Source of the DNA: Dactylonectria macrodidyma
Lineage: Eukaryota > Ascomycota > Sordariomycetes > Hypocreales > Nectriaceae
Assembly (NCBI GenBank): GCA_020744425.1
Contig: JAGMUV010000036.1
Location: 434,001 to 498,000, forward strand
Length of the DNA: 64,000 nt
Direction: 5' to 3'
Shown: positions 9,976 through 21,200 of the stretch, piece by piece
How positions within the stretch are numbered: position 1 is the first letter of the stretch
Layout of the letters: the number at the start of each line of letters is the position of its first letter
The notes under the pieces: generated by a model
Database searches by the model: none
Told to the model about the DNA's origin: nothing
What the model saw: only the letters and a program-made list of their open reading frames with translations
Position numbers and translations under genes: made by a program

Positions 9976-11893
9976 ATGCATCTCAAACCGCCCTGCCGTC
10001 CTCCGCCACCCGCGCCACAATGTCGCACAATCATTATTCGACATCCCCAATATTCCGTCCACGACAATACACTCATTCGTTTCCCCGCGCTCGATGCCGC
10101 TACAAGTCAGGACAGGGATGACTCGACATTTGACTGTGGCATTCACCATCTCACGGCTCTGGCGGCGTGCCAAATCATCGCCGGAAATGCCGCATACCTG
10201 AGCTGCGACCGGCACAGCGAGTACCCTGTAGAACTTGACTATAATGGCATCTTGACGAAAAGCCAATATTATTTGCAGGTTCCTCAAGGTGAGTGCATCC
10301 TTTTCACCTAGCAATTATAGAGCTAAGATGAGATCACGTCTAGGAGTCTATGATATCTCTCCGTATCCCATCATTTGCGATTTTGAGGATTGGCAGTTTC
10401 CGCACGGCCGCCTCCCAGGAGCTTGGGCGCGTCTCAACCAAACGCTCAACGAGACAAAGTCTCCCAGTTCTGGCTGCTTCATGACTGGCTTCCCGACGAA
10501 AGATATAGCCCATCTTATACCGCAAGCCTCTACTTCCTGGTTTCGCCGGAATCGGATGGGCGATTACCTCACCAACCCCCGCGGAGCGTTCGGCCCCGAC
10601 AATGAAGCGAACGTATGTCGGCTCCGTGGAGACTTACTAAAAGACTTTGACGAGCTTGCATTTGCTTTTGTGCCAAAGTTCACGAGGCGTGGTTGTCACT
10701 TGGTTGCGCATTACCTGTCGGCTGCCGATGATCTCATCTGTCCCGCCAGCATTTTCCATAACCGAATAACATACCAGCCCGACAAGATTGCTCCTGAGTT
10801 TCTTCTCGCCCGCTTTGCCTATGCTGTCTTTGGGCTCCTCCATGGCTTCACAGCGCAGACGGCAAGACGTCTGGCCATCGTCGAACCTGGCGAAGACGAG
10901 CTCGGATTATGCGCTTGGGTTCATAACGTGTACACAATGACGTCTGCCGAGGTGGCAGCTCGGCGAACAGAACTTGCGAGAAGATCGATTTCCAAGAAGA
11001 GAACTCCAGAGGAAGCTGGGATAGACGACGATGGACCCATCGGACCGAGTCTCAATGGACAACTGAGCATGGGCCATGAGCAGTTGGTCGAACGGCCTTC
11101 CGAACCAGTGAGCTCTCTTACGGCCCTGAGACAGGTTCGCAATATCGTCAACCGCGGTTCAAGACTACAGCAAGCCCCGAAGCGACCTATTAGGTTGACC
11201 AATCTTCCACCTGAAGTCCGCCTGATGATATGGGCGGCAACTTGGCCAGAGCCCCGCATAATTGAGATGGTGACCATCGAACACGACAACCCAGAAACTG
11301 GCGACATTGACGACTATGCCAGGCTTCAATTCTTTTGTAGCATTTCTTCCTGGCTCATGTCGGATCATAGCTTGAGACCTGCAGACTCGAGGCCAGTCCC
11401 CAGAAACTCATTCAGGCAGCTCCCTGACGAGAACGCGTATCCAGTTGCTCTTTCCATATGCTCAGAGTCTAGGGCGCACACACTCAAGAGCTTCTGTCGG
11501 ATGCGCCATTACAGTCAGCCTGGCTGGTCCTTCTACTTCAGCCCAACGCGCGATATTCTTTGGCTTTCTTCTTACCTATGGAATCTCGAGGAGGAGGATG
11601 TGACAGACTTAAGTACGTCTTATGGCCGACAACTGGCCAACGTCCAGAACGTGATTCTGAGTGTGAGTGATTGGAGTGAAATCGCAGATCTCGAGATCTT
11701 GCGTCTTCTTGGTGGTGTCAATACCATCCAGATACTCCTCGCCGTCAACCAAACGCCAGCAGACGTTCTTCAACTCCAGCGCAGGGTCCAACTCCAATTT
11801 GGGGACGATGAAAGGTGGTGCTCGATATTTCGGATTGTGGATCGGCTATACAATGTCTGTGGTGAAGTCGCAGTAGGGAGAATCAGGCATTAG
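9976..11893 (+). CDS. HNH nuclease-like and 2EXR domain fusion protein
   Basis: The model has two exons, 9976-10288 and 10344-11893, with a 55-nt GT-AG intron (branch-like CTAAG). The splice keeps frame and gives 620 residues. Residues about 105-280 resemble fungal HNH_2-type proteins: a WxFPHGRLP motif, C149, then AHLIP with H161, then N194, then FVPK. At the position where the family usually has the last His (DLHxxFD), this protein reads DLLKDFD with Leu203, so nuclease activity may be lost. Residues from about 385 onward form a 2EXR (F-box-like) domain: LTNLPPEVRLMIW, later ALSICSESR. 2EXR proteins are abundant in Pezizomycotina and of unknown function. The ATG context is good. The gene is convergent with the NLR relic downstream. 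The domain pair is the notable point; the role is unknown. Confidence 0.8.
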
Positions 11894-12083
11894 GGAAGGC
11901 GGCGTCCGGGGCCAAGTACGAAGCCATTTGGGATTCCACTATGAAGCACTCTCCATATCTTCTGGCAACCTCATGTACTCCGCGATTGATTGAGACCTTA
12001 GTCTGTATATCATCAACGTTAATGTAGCAATTGCGATGGAACGAGTATAGTACTTAAGAATATACGAGGTAAACCTGTTATTG

Positions 12084-13816
12084 TTACATTGTGATGACCA
12101 TTGTTGCGTCAAAGCTGTGAGCATCTCTCTTATCTTTGTCTGCATTCTCCGATGCGCTGCCCTTCATACGTTGCTCGATTGCCTTTGTAACCCCTAGACA
12201 CCTTTTGATTGCTTCGCTCATGTTGGATAGCTTCCTGTCGACGATGCTTTTGGAATATGACGCCGTATCGGCTCGGACGTCTTCAGGCGATCTCTTGTAC
12301 TCAATAAATTCCGCCCTCGCGTTATCCGTCAGAGCATGTCGGATCTCAGGCTCGTCGCGACTGACGATCAAGGTCCGGGTGGTCGTATCTGCAGCCGCTT
12401 TCTTGACAGTCTCGAGAAAGGTCGCGACGGAGACTCAAGCTCGGTGCATTCATCTAGACCATCGGCAACTAGTATACAGCCGGGTACGGCCTAGAGGAGC
12501 TCTCGGATGAGCTTGACGACGGTCGCTCGCGTTGCCACCTGGTCCTGTTCGGCCTCCCATCTCTGGCAGACCAAGCCGAACGCGTCCGCGTGGCGCGACA
12601 AAATCTGAGGGATCCATGATCGCATGGCCACAAAGGGGTCCTTGCGGCTCTCAAAGTCGGATGAGAAGAATAAGTGTGCGACGGGCCTCTCCAGTGTGGA
12701 GGAGAGGTGTTCGACCACTCTGGCACATAGGATCGTCTTTCCGAACCTGGCAGGTCCGTTAATCCAAAGCAGCTTGGCGGTCCCTGCCGGAACGTCGAGT
12801 GAGAGCCAGCGGAGAAATGTGGGCTGGTCCGGAATCCAGCCCGCAGGTGCCGTCCAGCCTCTTCTGGATGGAGTCGTCGTAGAGTTCGTTGGTAGAGTGG
12901 CGACCGAGTACGGAGGAAGGGCTCAAAAGTCTTTGCCTAAGAAAAAGCAATAACAACGCCACAACCGGGGTACATACAAGGAGAACAAGGAGTACTTCAA
13001 TCTAATTTAACGCCGCTGAAGGCCGATAGAGTATAGCAGACTGTAGTCAGTAACTAAAAATGACACTTCCCCTATAGCCACTGAACTTTTAGTGGCATTA
13101 GGCGGAGACCCTCTGCACTTGCTCAGAGCGCGATGTACCGGTAAGTAGCTGACAAGGATACAAGGATGCGGCGTTGATATCTTGGGCAAAGATTTTGAGC
13201 CCTTCCTCCGTAGCCAGGTGTGGACTTCACGTCGAGTCTCGGCTTCGCCCGTTAGCTTCGGGACGGGAATGGGGGGGGGGGCCGTCATCTTACCTTTGAT
13301 CTCGCCATCTATCCGAGCTAGAATCTGCCGAAGATCGAACAGGGGGACAACTGTTATCAAGCTAACATTCGCGTCCGCACCATGCAGGGGCACAAGGGCA
13401 TCAGTACCCCCGGAGTTTGGTCCATGTCCCGGCCGTGTAGCCTTCGCGCCGTCAGGAGGAACCAAGTTGTGTAATTGCTGCACCACCCTCCCGAGTGGGT
13501 TGACCTGCTCTGTGCGTTCTCCCCTACCGCCTAACGCCCAAACAAGCTTTCGCCTCTTGGATTCGGATAAGGCGGTGCGGGAAGGTTGGGCCTGGCTGGC
13601 TCGAAACAAGTCATATTGAGAAAGCCCGGTACCGGCTAGGAGCGGGCGCCGAGAAGCGCCGTTTGCCTTGCAAATATTGTCGATGATCGGAAAAAGGTCC
13701 CGTACTGCCGAAGATATGTCCGGGTCATCGAGAGTCTGGTGGTGGTCGGCCGACAGCGTCCCTCGGTCGAACCCGACATGCCGGCCCCATTGCTCGAAGC
13801 GGAGCTTTTCATTCAT
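12084..13816 (-). pseudogene. NACHT-type NLR pseudogene, HeLo-like N-terminus
   Basis: The relic reads on the minus strand. Near 13816 is an RFEQWGRHVGFDRGTL segment resembling the N-terminal (HeLo-like) domains of fungal NLRs. Then come REVHTWL, a 300-bp MITE, and NELYDDSIQKRLDGT. The NACHT Walker A is GPARFGKT near 12745. Walker B is ILVADGLDEC near 12460, preceded by an in-frame TAG. EPEIRHAL and EDVRADTASYS follow, typical of NACHT winged-helix regions. The frame then breaks and no ankyrin or WD repeats follow. Fungal NLRs act in non-self recognition and regulated cell death. This one is dead: frameshifts, nonsense codons, an insertion and a lost 3' half. Confidence 0.8.
12911..13210. mobile_element. 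300-bp Tc1/mariner-type MITE inside the NLR
   Basis: The ends are inverted repeats of about 31 bp beginning CGGAGGAAGGGCTCAAAA, with two small differences. TA flanks both sides (12909-12910 and 13211-13212). Removing the element and one TA restores the NLR reading HTWLLGRHSTNEL without a frame change, which proves the insertion. A diverged partial copy lies at about 60915-61014. Confidence 0.8.
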
Positions 13817-13862
13817 TCAATGGCAAAAGCAGCTCGTGAACGCTCTCTGGCTGTCTTTCTAA

Positions 13863-15119
13863 CGACTGATGGGAATGAAGAAAATGGTCACGTTGGGGAG
13901 AGGACGAGCGGATGAGTGAGGTGTCCTTGATATGACAGTACTGGCGGGGGCTCCAAACGCTGTCTTCTGTTTTCTTTCTTTTTCCTTGCCCCTCAATTAG
14001 TCCGGTTGCAGATGGTGAGCGGATTGGATGGGCTTATCGAGCCGTAGTCACTAGCCAAGGACACGATTGCAATACCTGAACGGCCCCACCAGTCTTAATG
14101 ACATCATGCAGCCAATTTGTACAGAGGTACCGATGAATAGAATACTGCAAAGAGGAAGGAGGTACAGTACTTGTAGGGGGCCTGTATCTCGGCTAGCCCC
14201 CGTGGGAGCGGACGCCGCCACGGGGGGGGGGGGGGGGGGCCGCTGACAGGGAAAAGGGGCCTTTGGTTGGGGAAAAAATAAAGTGACATAGGCTCATCAG
14301 ATGCAAGCAGCGGGCCGGCGACGACTCTCACCTCCTCGTGGTGCCGGCTGAGAACCTGGGAATGCCTTCTGCCTCCGGGGCATTAGCAGAGCTAAGAAGA
14401 GTCATCACCAACCAGCACTTGTCCGCTGGTTTGGGCGGTGGTTGCGTGATAGGGCTCACGAGCCCTACCCCCCACAAGCAACAAGGGAACACTTTAAAAA
14501 CCACCCGAGACGCCACCGCGAAATCGGCCTACAAACGATGAACATATGGGTCGTGGAAGAGGACACCCTTGGGGTGCTTCTGGGCTGCTCTGTTGTAAGG
14601 ACACCAAGACACGCCGAATACGCGACAGGAAGCGTGAACGGCCACAGCGAAACGAACGAGAAGGAACGGCACTCTTGAACCCGCACAGAGAACGACGAGG
14701 CACCTTGGTTAGTAGGAGGGCCGACACTGCGTTGCTCGGCTGTTCTGGGTACAGAGAGGATGCAAGTGGACAAACTCCTGCGAGACACAGTCGGCCTCGC
14801 AAGAGAGATCTTGCGAGGTAGCGCGAAATAGAATTGACAATCTGCGGGGCGCGGCATATAATGGAAGCGACGGAAGACTGGGTGGGCGGGCCGCAGTTAC
14901 GAGACTTTCTATATGGCCCGAGAGGACGGACGCGCGTGTCGGTCTACCGAGAGGACAGGATCCTGAAGATGGCCCGAGAGGATGGGACTTTGGGTTGGCT
15001 GTGGAGGTGGGCTTAAGGAGCAAACTGGTATCGACTTGCGAACCGGCAGTGCCCCCCCGCGCGAGGAGCGGAATAGGATCCAAGGGGATGCAAGGTAGAG
15101 GGTCTATGGAGGTAGACGC
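13863..15119. other. no recognisable gene
   Basis: Lies between the NLR relic and the LINE fragment. Several GC-rich frames overlap on both strands without motifs. A run of 18 G occupies 14222-14239. Confidence 0.4.
14222..14239. repeat. 18-nt G homopolymer
   Basis: Uninterrupted run of 18 G flanked by C. Such runs are unstable and prone to assembly error. Confidence 0.9.
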
Positions 15120-16512
15120 GCTGCGCCTCTACTAGTTATTTTCTCTGAAAATACAAATCAATACTTGTCATGGCAGCCAAGGCGTGGAAAGCACCCGGAG
15201 AGGACGGACTGCCGGCGATGGTGTGGAAGCAACTGTGGCCGGTGGTCAAAGAACGCGTGATGCATCTGTTCCACACCTCACTAAGTGGAGGACAATTGCC
15301 GGACCAGTGGAGGAGCGCCAAGATCATCCCGCTCAAGAAGCCGGACAAGGCCGACTATGGGGTCGCAAAGGCCTGGAGCCCAATCTCGCTGCTGTCGACG
15401 CTGGGCAAGGTGCTCGAAGCAGTGGTGGCGGACAGCATCTCATACGCCGCCGAGACGTTCGGGCTCCTGCCCACAAACCACTTTGGGGCAAGGAAGCGGC
15501 GGTCGGCAGAGCAGGCCTTGCTGCTCTTCCAAGAACATGTATACAAAGCGTGGCGGAACCGCAGGGTGGTCAGCCTGGTCAGCTGCGACATCAAGGGCGC
15601 CTACAACGGCGTGTTCAAGGACAGACTGCTACAGAGGTTGGAAGCAAGAGGCATCCCCGAGAAGCTGGTGCAATGGATAAGCGCGTTCTGCTCCAATCGC
15701 ACAGCCAGCATCGTGGTGAATGACTATGTATCAGAACAACGGGGGCTGCCGCAAGCCGGCCTTCCCCAGGGATCGCCGCTTTCGCCTGTGCTTTTCCTAT
15801 TCTTCAACGCAGATCTCGTGCAAAGTAAAGTTGACTCGAAAGGCGGATCGATAGCCTTTGTCGACGACTACTCAGCCTAGGCCGCGGGGCCGACGGCGGA
15901 GGCGGACAGGGACGACACACAAGCCATCATCGACCGGGCACTGGCATGGGGGAGGCGTAGTGGAGCGACATTTGAACATGGCAAGACAACAATTGTCCAC
16001 TTCACGCGCGTAGCTGAACGCACCAGCGAGGTGCCATTCACGATCAATGGAGAGAAAGTCAAGCCGAAGGCGAAGGCCAAACTCTTAGGGGTAATCATGG
16101 ACACGGAGCTCAGGCTTAAGGAACAGATGGCTAAGGCCGCCACGAAAGGTCTCTTGGCAGCCATGTGTCTAAGGAGACTCAAGATGCTGCCACCACAAGC
16201 TGCCAGACAACTCTTCGTCGCAACCGTGGCCCCAGCCATGGACTACGCGTCTGTCGTATGGGCGCATGCGCGCGGCGAAAGAGAATTGAAAGAGTTCAAC
16301 AGGGCACAGAAAATAGGAGCGCGGGCCATCACGGGCGCCTTCCAGACGGTGGCGAGGGCAGTAGCTGAAGCGGAAGCCAACATCCAAACAGTACACGAGC
16401 GACATGCTCTGGCTGGAATGAAGTTGTACATCAATACGCACACGCTGCCAAAGAAGCACCCGCTAGCGACACTCAAAGTATCAGTGAGTCAAAGGTACAT
16501 CTCGCCGATGAA
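15120..16512 (+). mobile_element. LINE copy A (Tad-like), truncated at both ends
   Basis: This is the reverse-transcriptase part of a LINE. Its last 480 bp are nearly identical to LINE copy B (38831-40828, minus strand). Homology to copy B ends at about 16512 (CTCGCCGATGAAGAG), where piggyBac sequence starts, so the RNase H part and the tail are missing. The 5' limit is uncertain; recognisable protein sequence starts near 15150. Confidence 0.8.
15150..16512 (+). pseudogene. LINE reverse transcriptase, amber-interrupted
   Basis: The frame carries the ordered motifs of non-LTR reverse transcriptases. AWKAPGEDGLPA comes first, then KIIPLKKPDKADY, then SWNPISLL-like text read as WSPISLL, then CDIKGAYNGV (catalytic Asp), then GLPQGSPLSPVLF, then FVDDYS (catalytic FVDD). 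Immediately after FVDDYSA is an in-frame TAG (15878-15880), likely from TGG. The frame continues with the thumb/connection region up to 16512. The N-terminal endonuclease and C-terminal RNase H are absent. It is a dead fragment of a Tad/I-like LINE ORF2. Confidence 0.85.
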
Positions 16513-18130
16513 GAGTTATATATATGCGAATTCATAAGGAACCGAAGATCAAGGACTATTGGGAGGCTTCTGGGCCAGGGAAGATATGTGCTACGCATCC
16601 AATCATCAAATGGATGCCTTTACGGCGTTTTCAGCTAATATCACGGCATCTCCGTCTCTTTGACCACGCAACTATTGATACGAACCCCGATGTGACCTTC
16701 TACGGCAGGATCTTCAGCCGGGTCAACGCCTGGTCTGACCACATACAGCATATGTCTACCGTTTTCTACATCCCGGGCACATCAATCGCTGTGGATGAGT
16801 GTATGGTCCGCTTCCTCGGCCGGTCTCATGAGACAACACATGTCCCTAATAAACCGATACCAACGGGCTTCAAAGTGTGGGCTGTGGCCCAAAGGGGCTA
16901 TTTTTTGCGGTGGATTTGGCATAGGCCTGGCCGGAAGTTCGGGCCCGTAGGGGTCCGGCCGGCTCGACGGCTGCGGCAAGGAACACAGCTACGGCGAAGC
17001 CGGCGGCAGATACGAGAGAGGAAGACAGCCTATCTGAACCCGACCCAAGCCGTGGTTGTTGCCCTAGTAAATCTGCTGCCGGAATCCACATATCACGTCT
17101 TTCTCGATAACCTATTCTCTTCTAATGACCTCTTTCGCCAGTTCCGTCAGCTAGGTCACGGAGCCACAGGCACAGCCCGCCGTAACTGTGGCTTACACAC
17201 ATCCCTAGTCAAGCTGAAAGAGAAGGACAACACAGCTGACGGCAGCCTCGAATTCAACGTCCTCAAGGCTATCCCTACGGTAGATAACAAGGTCAGTCAC
17301 TAGGACACAGTTAGCTGTATTTCTCTTACTAATTTGTCTTCCGCTAGGTCAACCAGATCGCGTGGAAAGACAATGCCCTCGTGCTATTCCTATCAACTGT
17401 GTTTTCCGGCGATGAAAGAAGCGTCCGCCTACGGAAGAAGCCGACAACAGATAAAATTCGAGCACGGCCAATACAGCGTTTTTTTGCTGGTAGCCAGGTG
17501 AAAGAGATTTCTATCCCATCTATCGCTGCTACCTACAATGACGAGATGAACGCTGTAGACCGCGGTGACCAGCTACGGTCTTATTGGAGCCCTAACCGCC
17601 GTATCCGTAGGGGCGGTTGGAAAGCCCTAGCTTGGGACTTTTTGCTAGAAATAGCCCTTGTGAATAGCTTCCTTTTACAGAAAAGAGGCCAGCCACAATG
17701 GAAGCGAATGGACAGTCAGGCTGAATGGCGGCAGCAGCTTGTCTATAGCCTTATCAAGACCTTTGCCTCAGAGACGGAGTCTCGGAAGAGGTTTCGAACG
17801 GGAGACGAATTTACGCCTATCTCACAGCATAGTCTAGTCCGCAAAGGGAAATCAGAATGCCTTGCTTGTAAGGGCTGTCAAATGGGTCGGACACGTAAGC
17901 GCAAAAGGAAGGCTCCGTTGTCTCCTGTAAGTGGGAACAGCCGAAGGGCGCCGCAGTCACGATGGCGTTGTCAGGAGTGTAATGTAGCTTTATGTAGAGA
18001 GGGGAATTGCTGGTACCTCTGGCACCACCCAGAATAGGAAGGAATCGATGTACCTTTGATTTGACGCTCTTTGGTTGGCTAGACCCCCCTGTCTGAGGGG
18101 GAGGTGGAGGCTTATGCCACTCAAAGGGAT
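16513..18130 (+). mobile_element. 5'-truncated piggyBac element
   Basis: The left end abuts LINE sequence and lacks a terminal repeat. The right end is the inverted-repeat sequence GGAGGCTTATGCCACTC followed by AAAGGG near 18107-18128, shared with the 264-bp derivative at 7598-7861. The right end lies about 130 bp upstream of the RecQ start codon. Confidence 0.8.
16524..18037 (+). pseudogene. piggyBac (PGBD-type) transposase, N-terminally truncated
   Basis: Two exons, 16524-17291 and 17348-18037, are joined by a 56-nt GT-AG intron (branch CTAAT) that keeps frame and yields VNQIAWKDNALVLFLST at the junction. The DDD catalytic triad of the DDE_Tnp_1_7 family is visible as SIAVDECMV, VFLDNLFSS and NAVDRGDQL. 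A C-terminal Cys/His-rich domain follows (CLACKGC...CQECNVALC...H), typical of piggyBac. The usual N-terminal 100-200 residues are missing because the element starts in the middle of the fold at the LINE junction. What remains has no internal stop, so the copy was probably lost by truncation rather than by mutation. Confidence 0.85.
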
Positions 18131-18259
18131 GGCTGCCTGGGTGGCGAGAACAAGCAGAGACTCTCATTGCAACGCTCTGACCTGAGACGGAAAGTTCGAA
18201 TAACTCGATGTTTCCTAAAAAGCGGCTGAAAGACGCTCTGACATTGACGTGACAGTTTT

Positions 18260-21200
18260 ATGACTCGCAACAACCTTGCAGAGCACCTGTTCTGGCTGTT
18301 GAACGACAAAGCCCGCTTCAAGCCTGCAACACCACCTTTTCCGCGTTGCAATGATGCCTCCCAAACTGGGTTGTCCCAACCACAACAACCAGACTCTCAG
18401 GAACGACGAAGGTTTCAATCTGAACCGTCCAATCGAGTTGACGACGAAACACACTTAAACGACGCCTTGTCGACGACATCCTATGGACTGGGCGAGCTTG
18501 GCGCAAGGTTTCGAGATACGGACCAAGTGATATCGGAAGACGACACCATGGCCCGCCTCATGTCGAGTTCAAAATCCAGGAAGCCCAGTCTTGTGTCAAG
18601 GCCCCAGCATCTTCTCACTCCCTCCATCACCCCTAATCGCGTGATCCGACAAGATACTCCTGCCAGGCGTACCAACTTCAGTTAGTACATGGATGCTGTA
18701 GAGACAATTCAAGCTAAATGGGTGTTTCTAGGTACACGGCGTCCGGAACCTAGTAAGACACATTGTCCACCACCGAAGAAGACTCCGGCTCCGGCTCCGG
18801 TCCCGGTCCGACCGCTTCGTACGAGCAGCCCCGATTTCCCCGACCTCAACGCCGACGGCCTGGAGTATATAGATCTTACCGACGGCACCTTTGCGTCCTC
18901 CGACTCGCTATCGTTCGGCAGCGATGCGAAACTCTGGCGCGAAGATTACGCATCTCGACTAGAGCCAGTTGCCTCGAGCAATAGAAAGAGGAAAAGCAGT
19001 GTCAACATGTCTATGGCGTCGAAAGTCGCCACACCAGCAAGCGAGGTGGGTACGCGAGTGGTTCATGAAACTCAGCTGCCCAAAGCTTCTCAAAAGCAAC
19101 AGTACCCGCCAGCATCGAGGATTGAGGCCTCTCAAGGGATGAGTGTTCTCGCTCAGGAGGACGACGCTGTTTCCGTTCATCCTTTCCCAAGAGACGCCGC
19201 GAAACCCTCATATGCACTTTGCCAGTCAAGGTCGACAACGGGGCCCACAATGGTGGGTCCCATGCCTGCGGATGCAGAGTATGATGCCGGTGATGGCGGC
19301 TTGTCTGATCTGGATGAACTTCAACTCCAGCCAGTGCTCAAGCCTGCAAACAGCTTAGTACTAGGCAATCCAAAGGCGTCTCAAGCGGCACATCATTGCC
19401 CCGGCGATGAATTCAGCGACTTCAGCGACGACGAGGAGATGCTTGCTTTTGCACAGAATTATGAGACCTGTCAATCCCATACTCCCGTCTCGCAAGCTTT
19501 TAGAAAGGTCTCCTCGGAGACATCTAGTAACGCTGGGCCTGCTGCAAAGTCTCGAGCCTCGTCAAAGAAGCCATTGCCCTCAGTGGCGCCAGAGTCGATC
19601 CCTGCCGAGCTGATGAAGCACCCGTGGTCACCTGAAGTTCAAAGAATGCTCAAAGACCGGTTCAGAATGAAAGGATTCCGCCATAATCAGCTTGAGGCTA
19701 TGAATGCCACACTGGGGGGTAAAGATGCTTTCGTTCTTATGCCAACGGGTGGCGGCAAATCTTTGTGCTATCAATTACCGGCTGTTATCAAGACTGGCAA
19801 GACCAAGGGTGTCACCATTGTGGTGTCGCCCTTGCTCAGTTTGATGCAAGATCAGGTTGATCACATGAAAGTTCTGGGCATTCAGGCTGTTGCATTCAAT
19901 GGCGAGTGCTCTGCCGAATACAAGAGGCAGGTGATGACTGCTTTCGAAGAGAGATGCCCAGAGGACTACATTGAGCTCCTGTATGTTACCCCCGAGATGG
20001 TGAGCAAGAACACTGCCTTCAACAATGGGATGCGAATCCTGCATCACAAAGGCAAACTTGCACGCATCGTCATTGATGAGGCTCACTGCGTCAGTCAATG
20101 GGGCCATGATTTCCGGCTAGACTACAAGACTCTAGGCCAAGTCCGCCAGGGATATCCTGGAGTGCCGGTCATGGCTCTCACAGCCACCGCGACGCAGAAC
20201 GTCATCGTTGACATCAGGCACAATCTCGGAATGGACAAATGCCAAACGTTCTCACAGAGCTTCAATCGCCCAAATCTGTACTACGAGGTTCGCGGAAAGA
20301 CAACCAACGCCAAGTGTATGGACGAGATCGCCTCGCTGATCAAGTCCAATTATGCGAATCAGAGTGGGATTGTCTACACGGTCTCACGAAAACACGCAGA
20401 AAAGGTTGCGAAGAGTCTTTTGGACCAAGGCATTATTGCTAGGCATTACCACGCAGGCATCGATCCCCAGGAGAAGGTCGAGGTGCAAACTGCCTGGCAA
20501 CAGGGCCAGGTCAAGATTGTTGTTGCAACAATCGCGTTCGGCATGGGCATAGACAAGCCGGACGTGAGGTTTGTCATTCACCATGGGCTTCCAAAAAGCT
20601 TGGAAGGATACTATCAGGAGACGGGTCGCGCAGGCAGAGACGGAGATCCTTCCGACTGCATTCTTTTCTATGGCAAGCAGGACATCAGGATCCTGAAGAA
20701 GCTGATCGCTGATGGTGACGGCAACAATGAGCAAAAGGAGCGACAGATGTCTATGCTCAACCGTGTCACAGCATTTTGCGACAATAAGTCTGATTGCCGA
20801 CGGGCTGAAATCCTTCGCTATTTTGGCGAGGACTTCAGTGCGGCACACTGTCGCAAGACTTGCGACAATTGCAAAGCTGGTTTGACCTTTGAGCAACAAG
20901 ACTTTTCTGAATACGCCGTTGCTGCCATCCGAGTTGTTCAGGCGCAGAGGCGGATTACAGCGGTGCAATGCGCCGACATCCTCATGGGGAAGAAGTACCT
21001 CCTCTACAAAGCACATCTCTCAGGCGACTGGTATGGAATGGCAAAGAGCCTTAAGAAGCATGAGCTTGTTCGAGTAGTCGACAAACTGTTAGCCGAGAAG
21101 GCATTTCATGAGAACAACCAAGTCGGAAATCATGGCATGGCAATCCAGTACCTGGAACTCGGATCGACATACCGCTCGTTTCTCTCAGGGCAGCGGAAGC

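Noticed and set aside
13182..13619. Plus-strand 145-codon frame opposite the NLR
   Set aside because: The minus strand shows NLR signatures across the region, so this is antisense.
14222..14239. Telomere-related G-rich sequence
   Set aside because: It is a simple G homopolymer. No TTAGGG array was seen anywhere in the window, so a chromosome end is not supported.
18683..18685. In-frame TAG in the RecQ gene, suggesting a pseudogene
   Set aside because: It lies inside a 51-nt intron with donor, branch and acceptor, and the spliced frame fits the family N-terminus.
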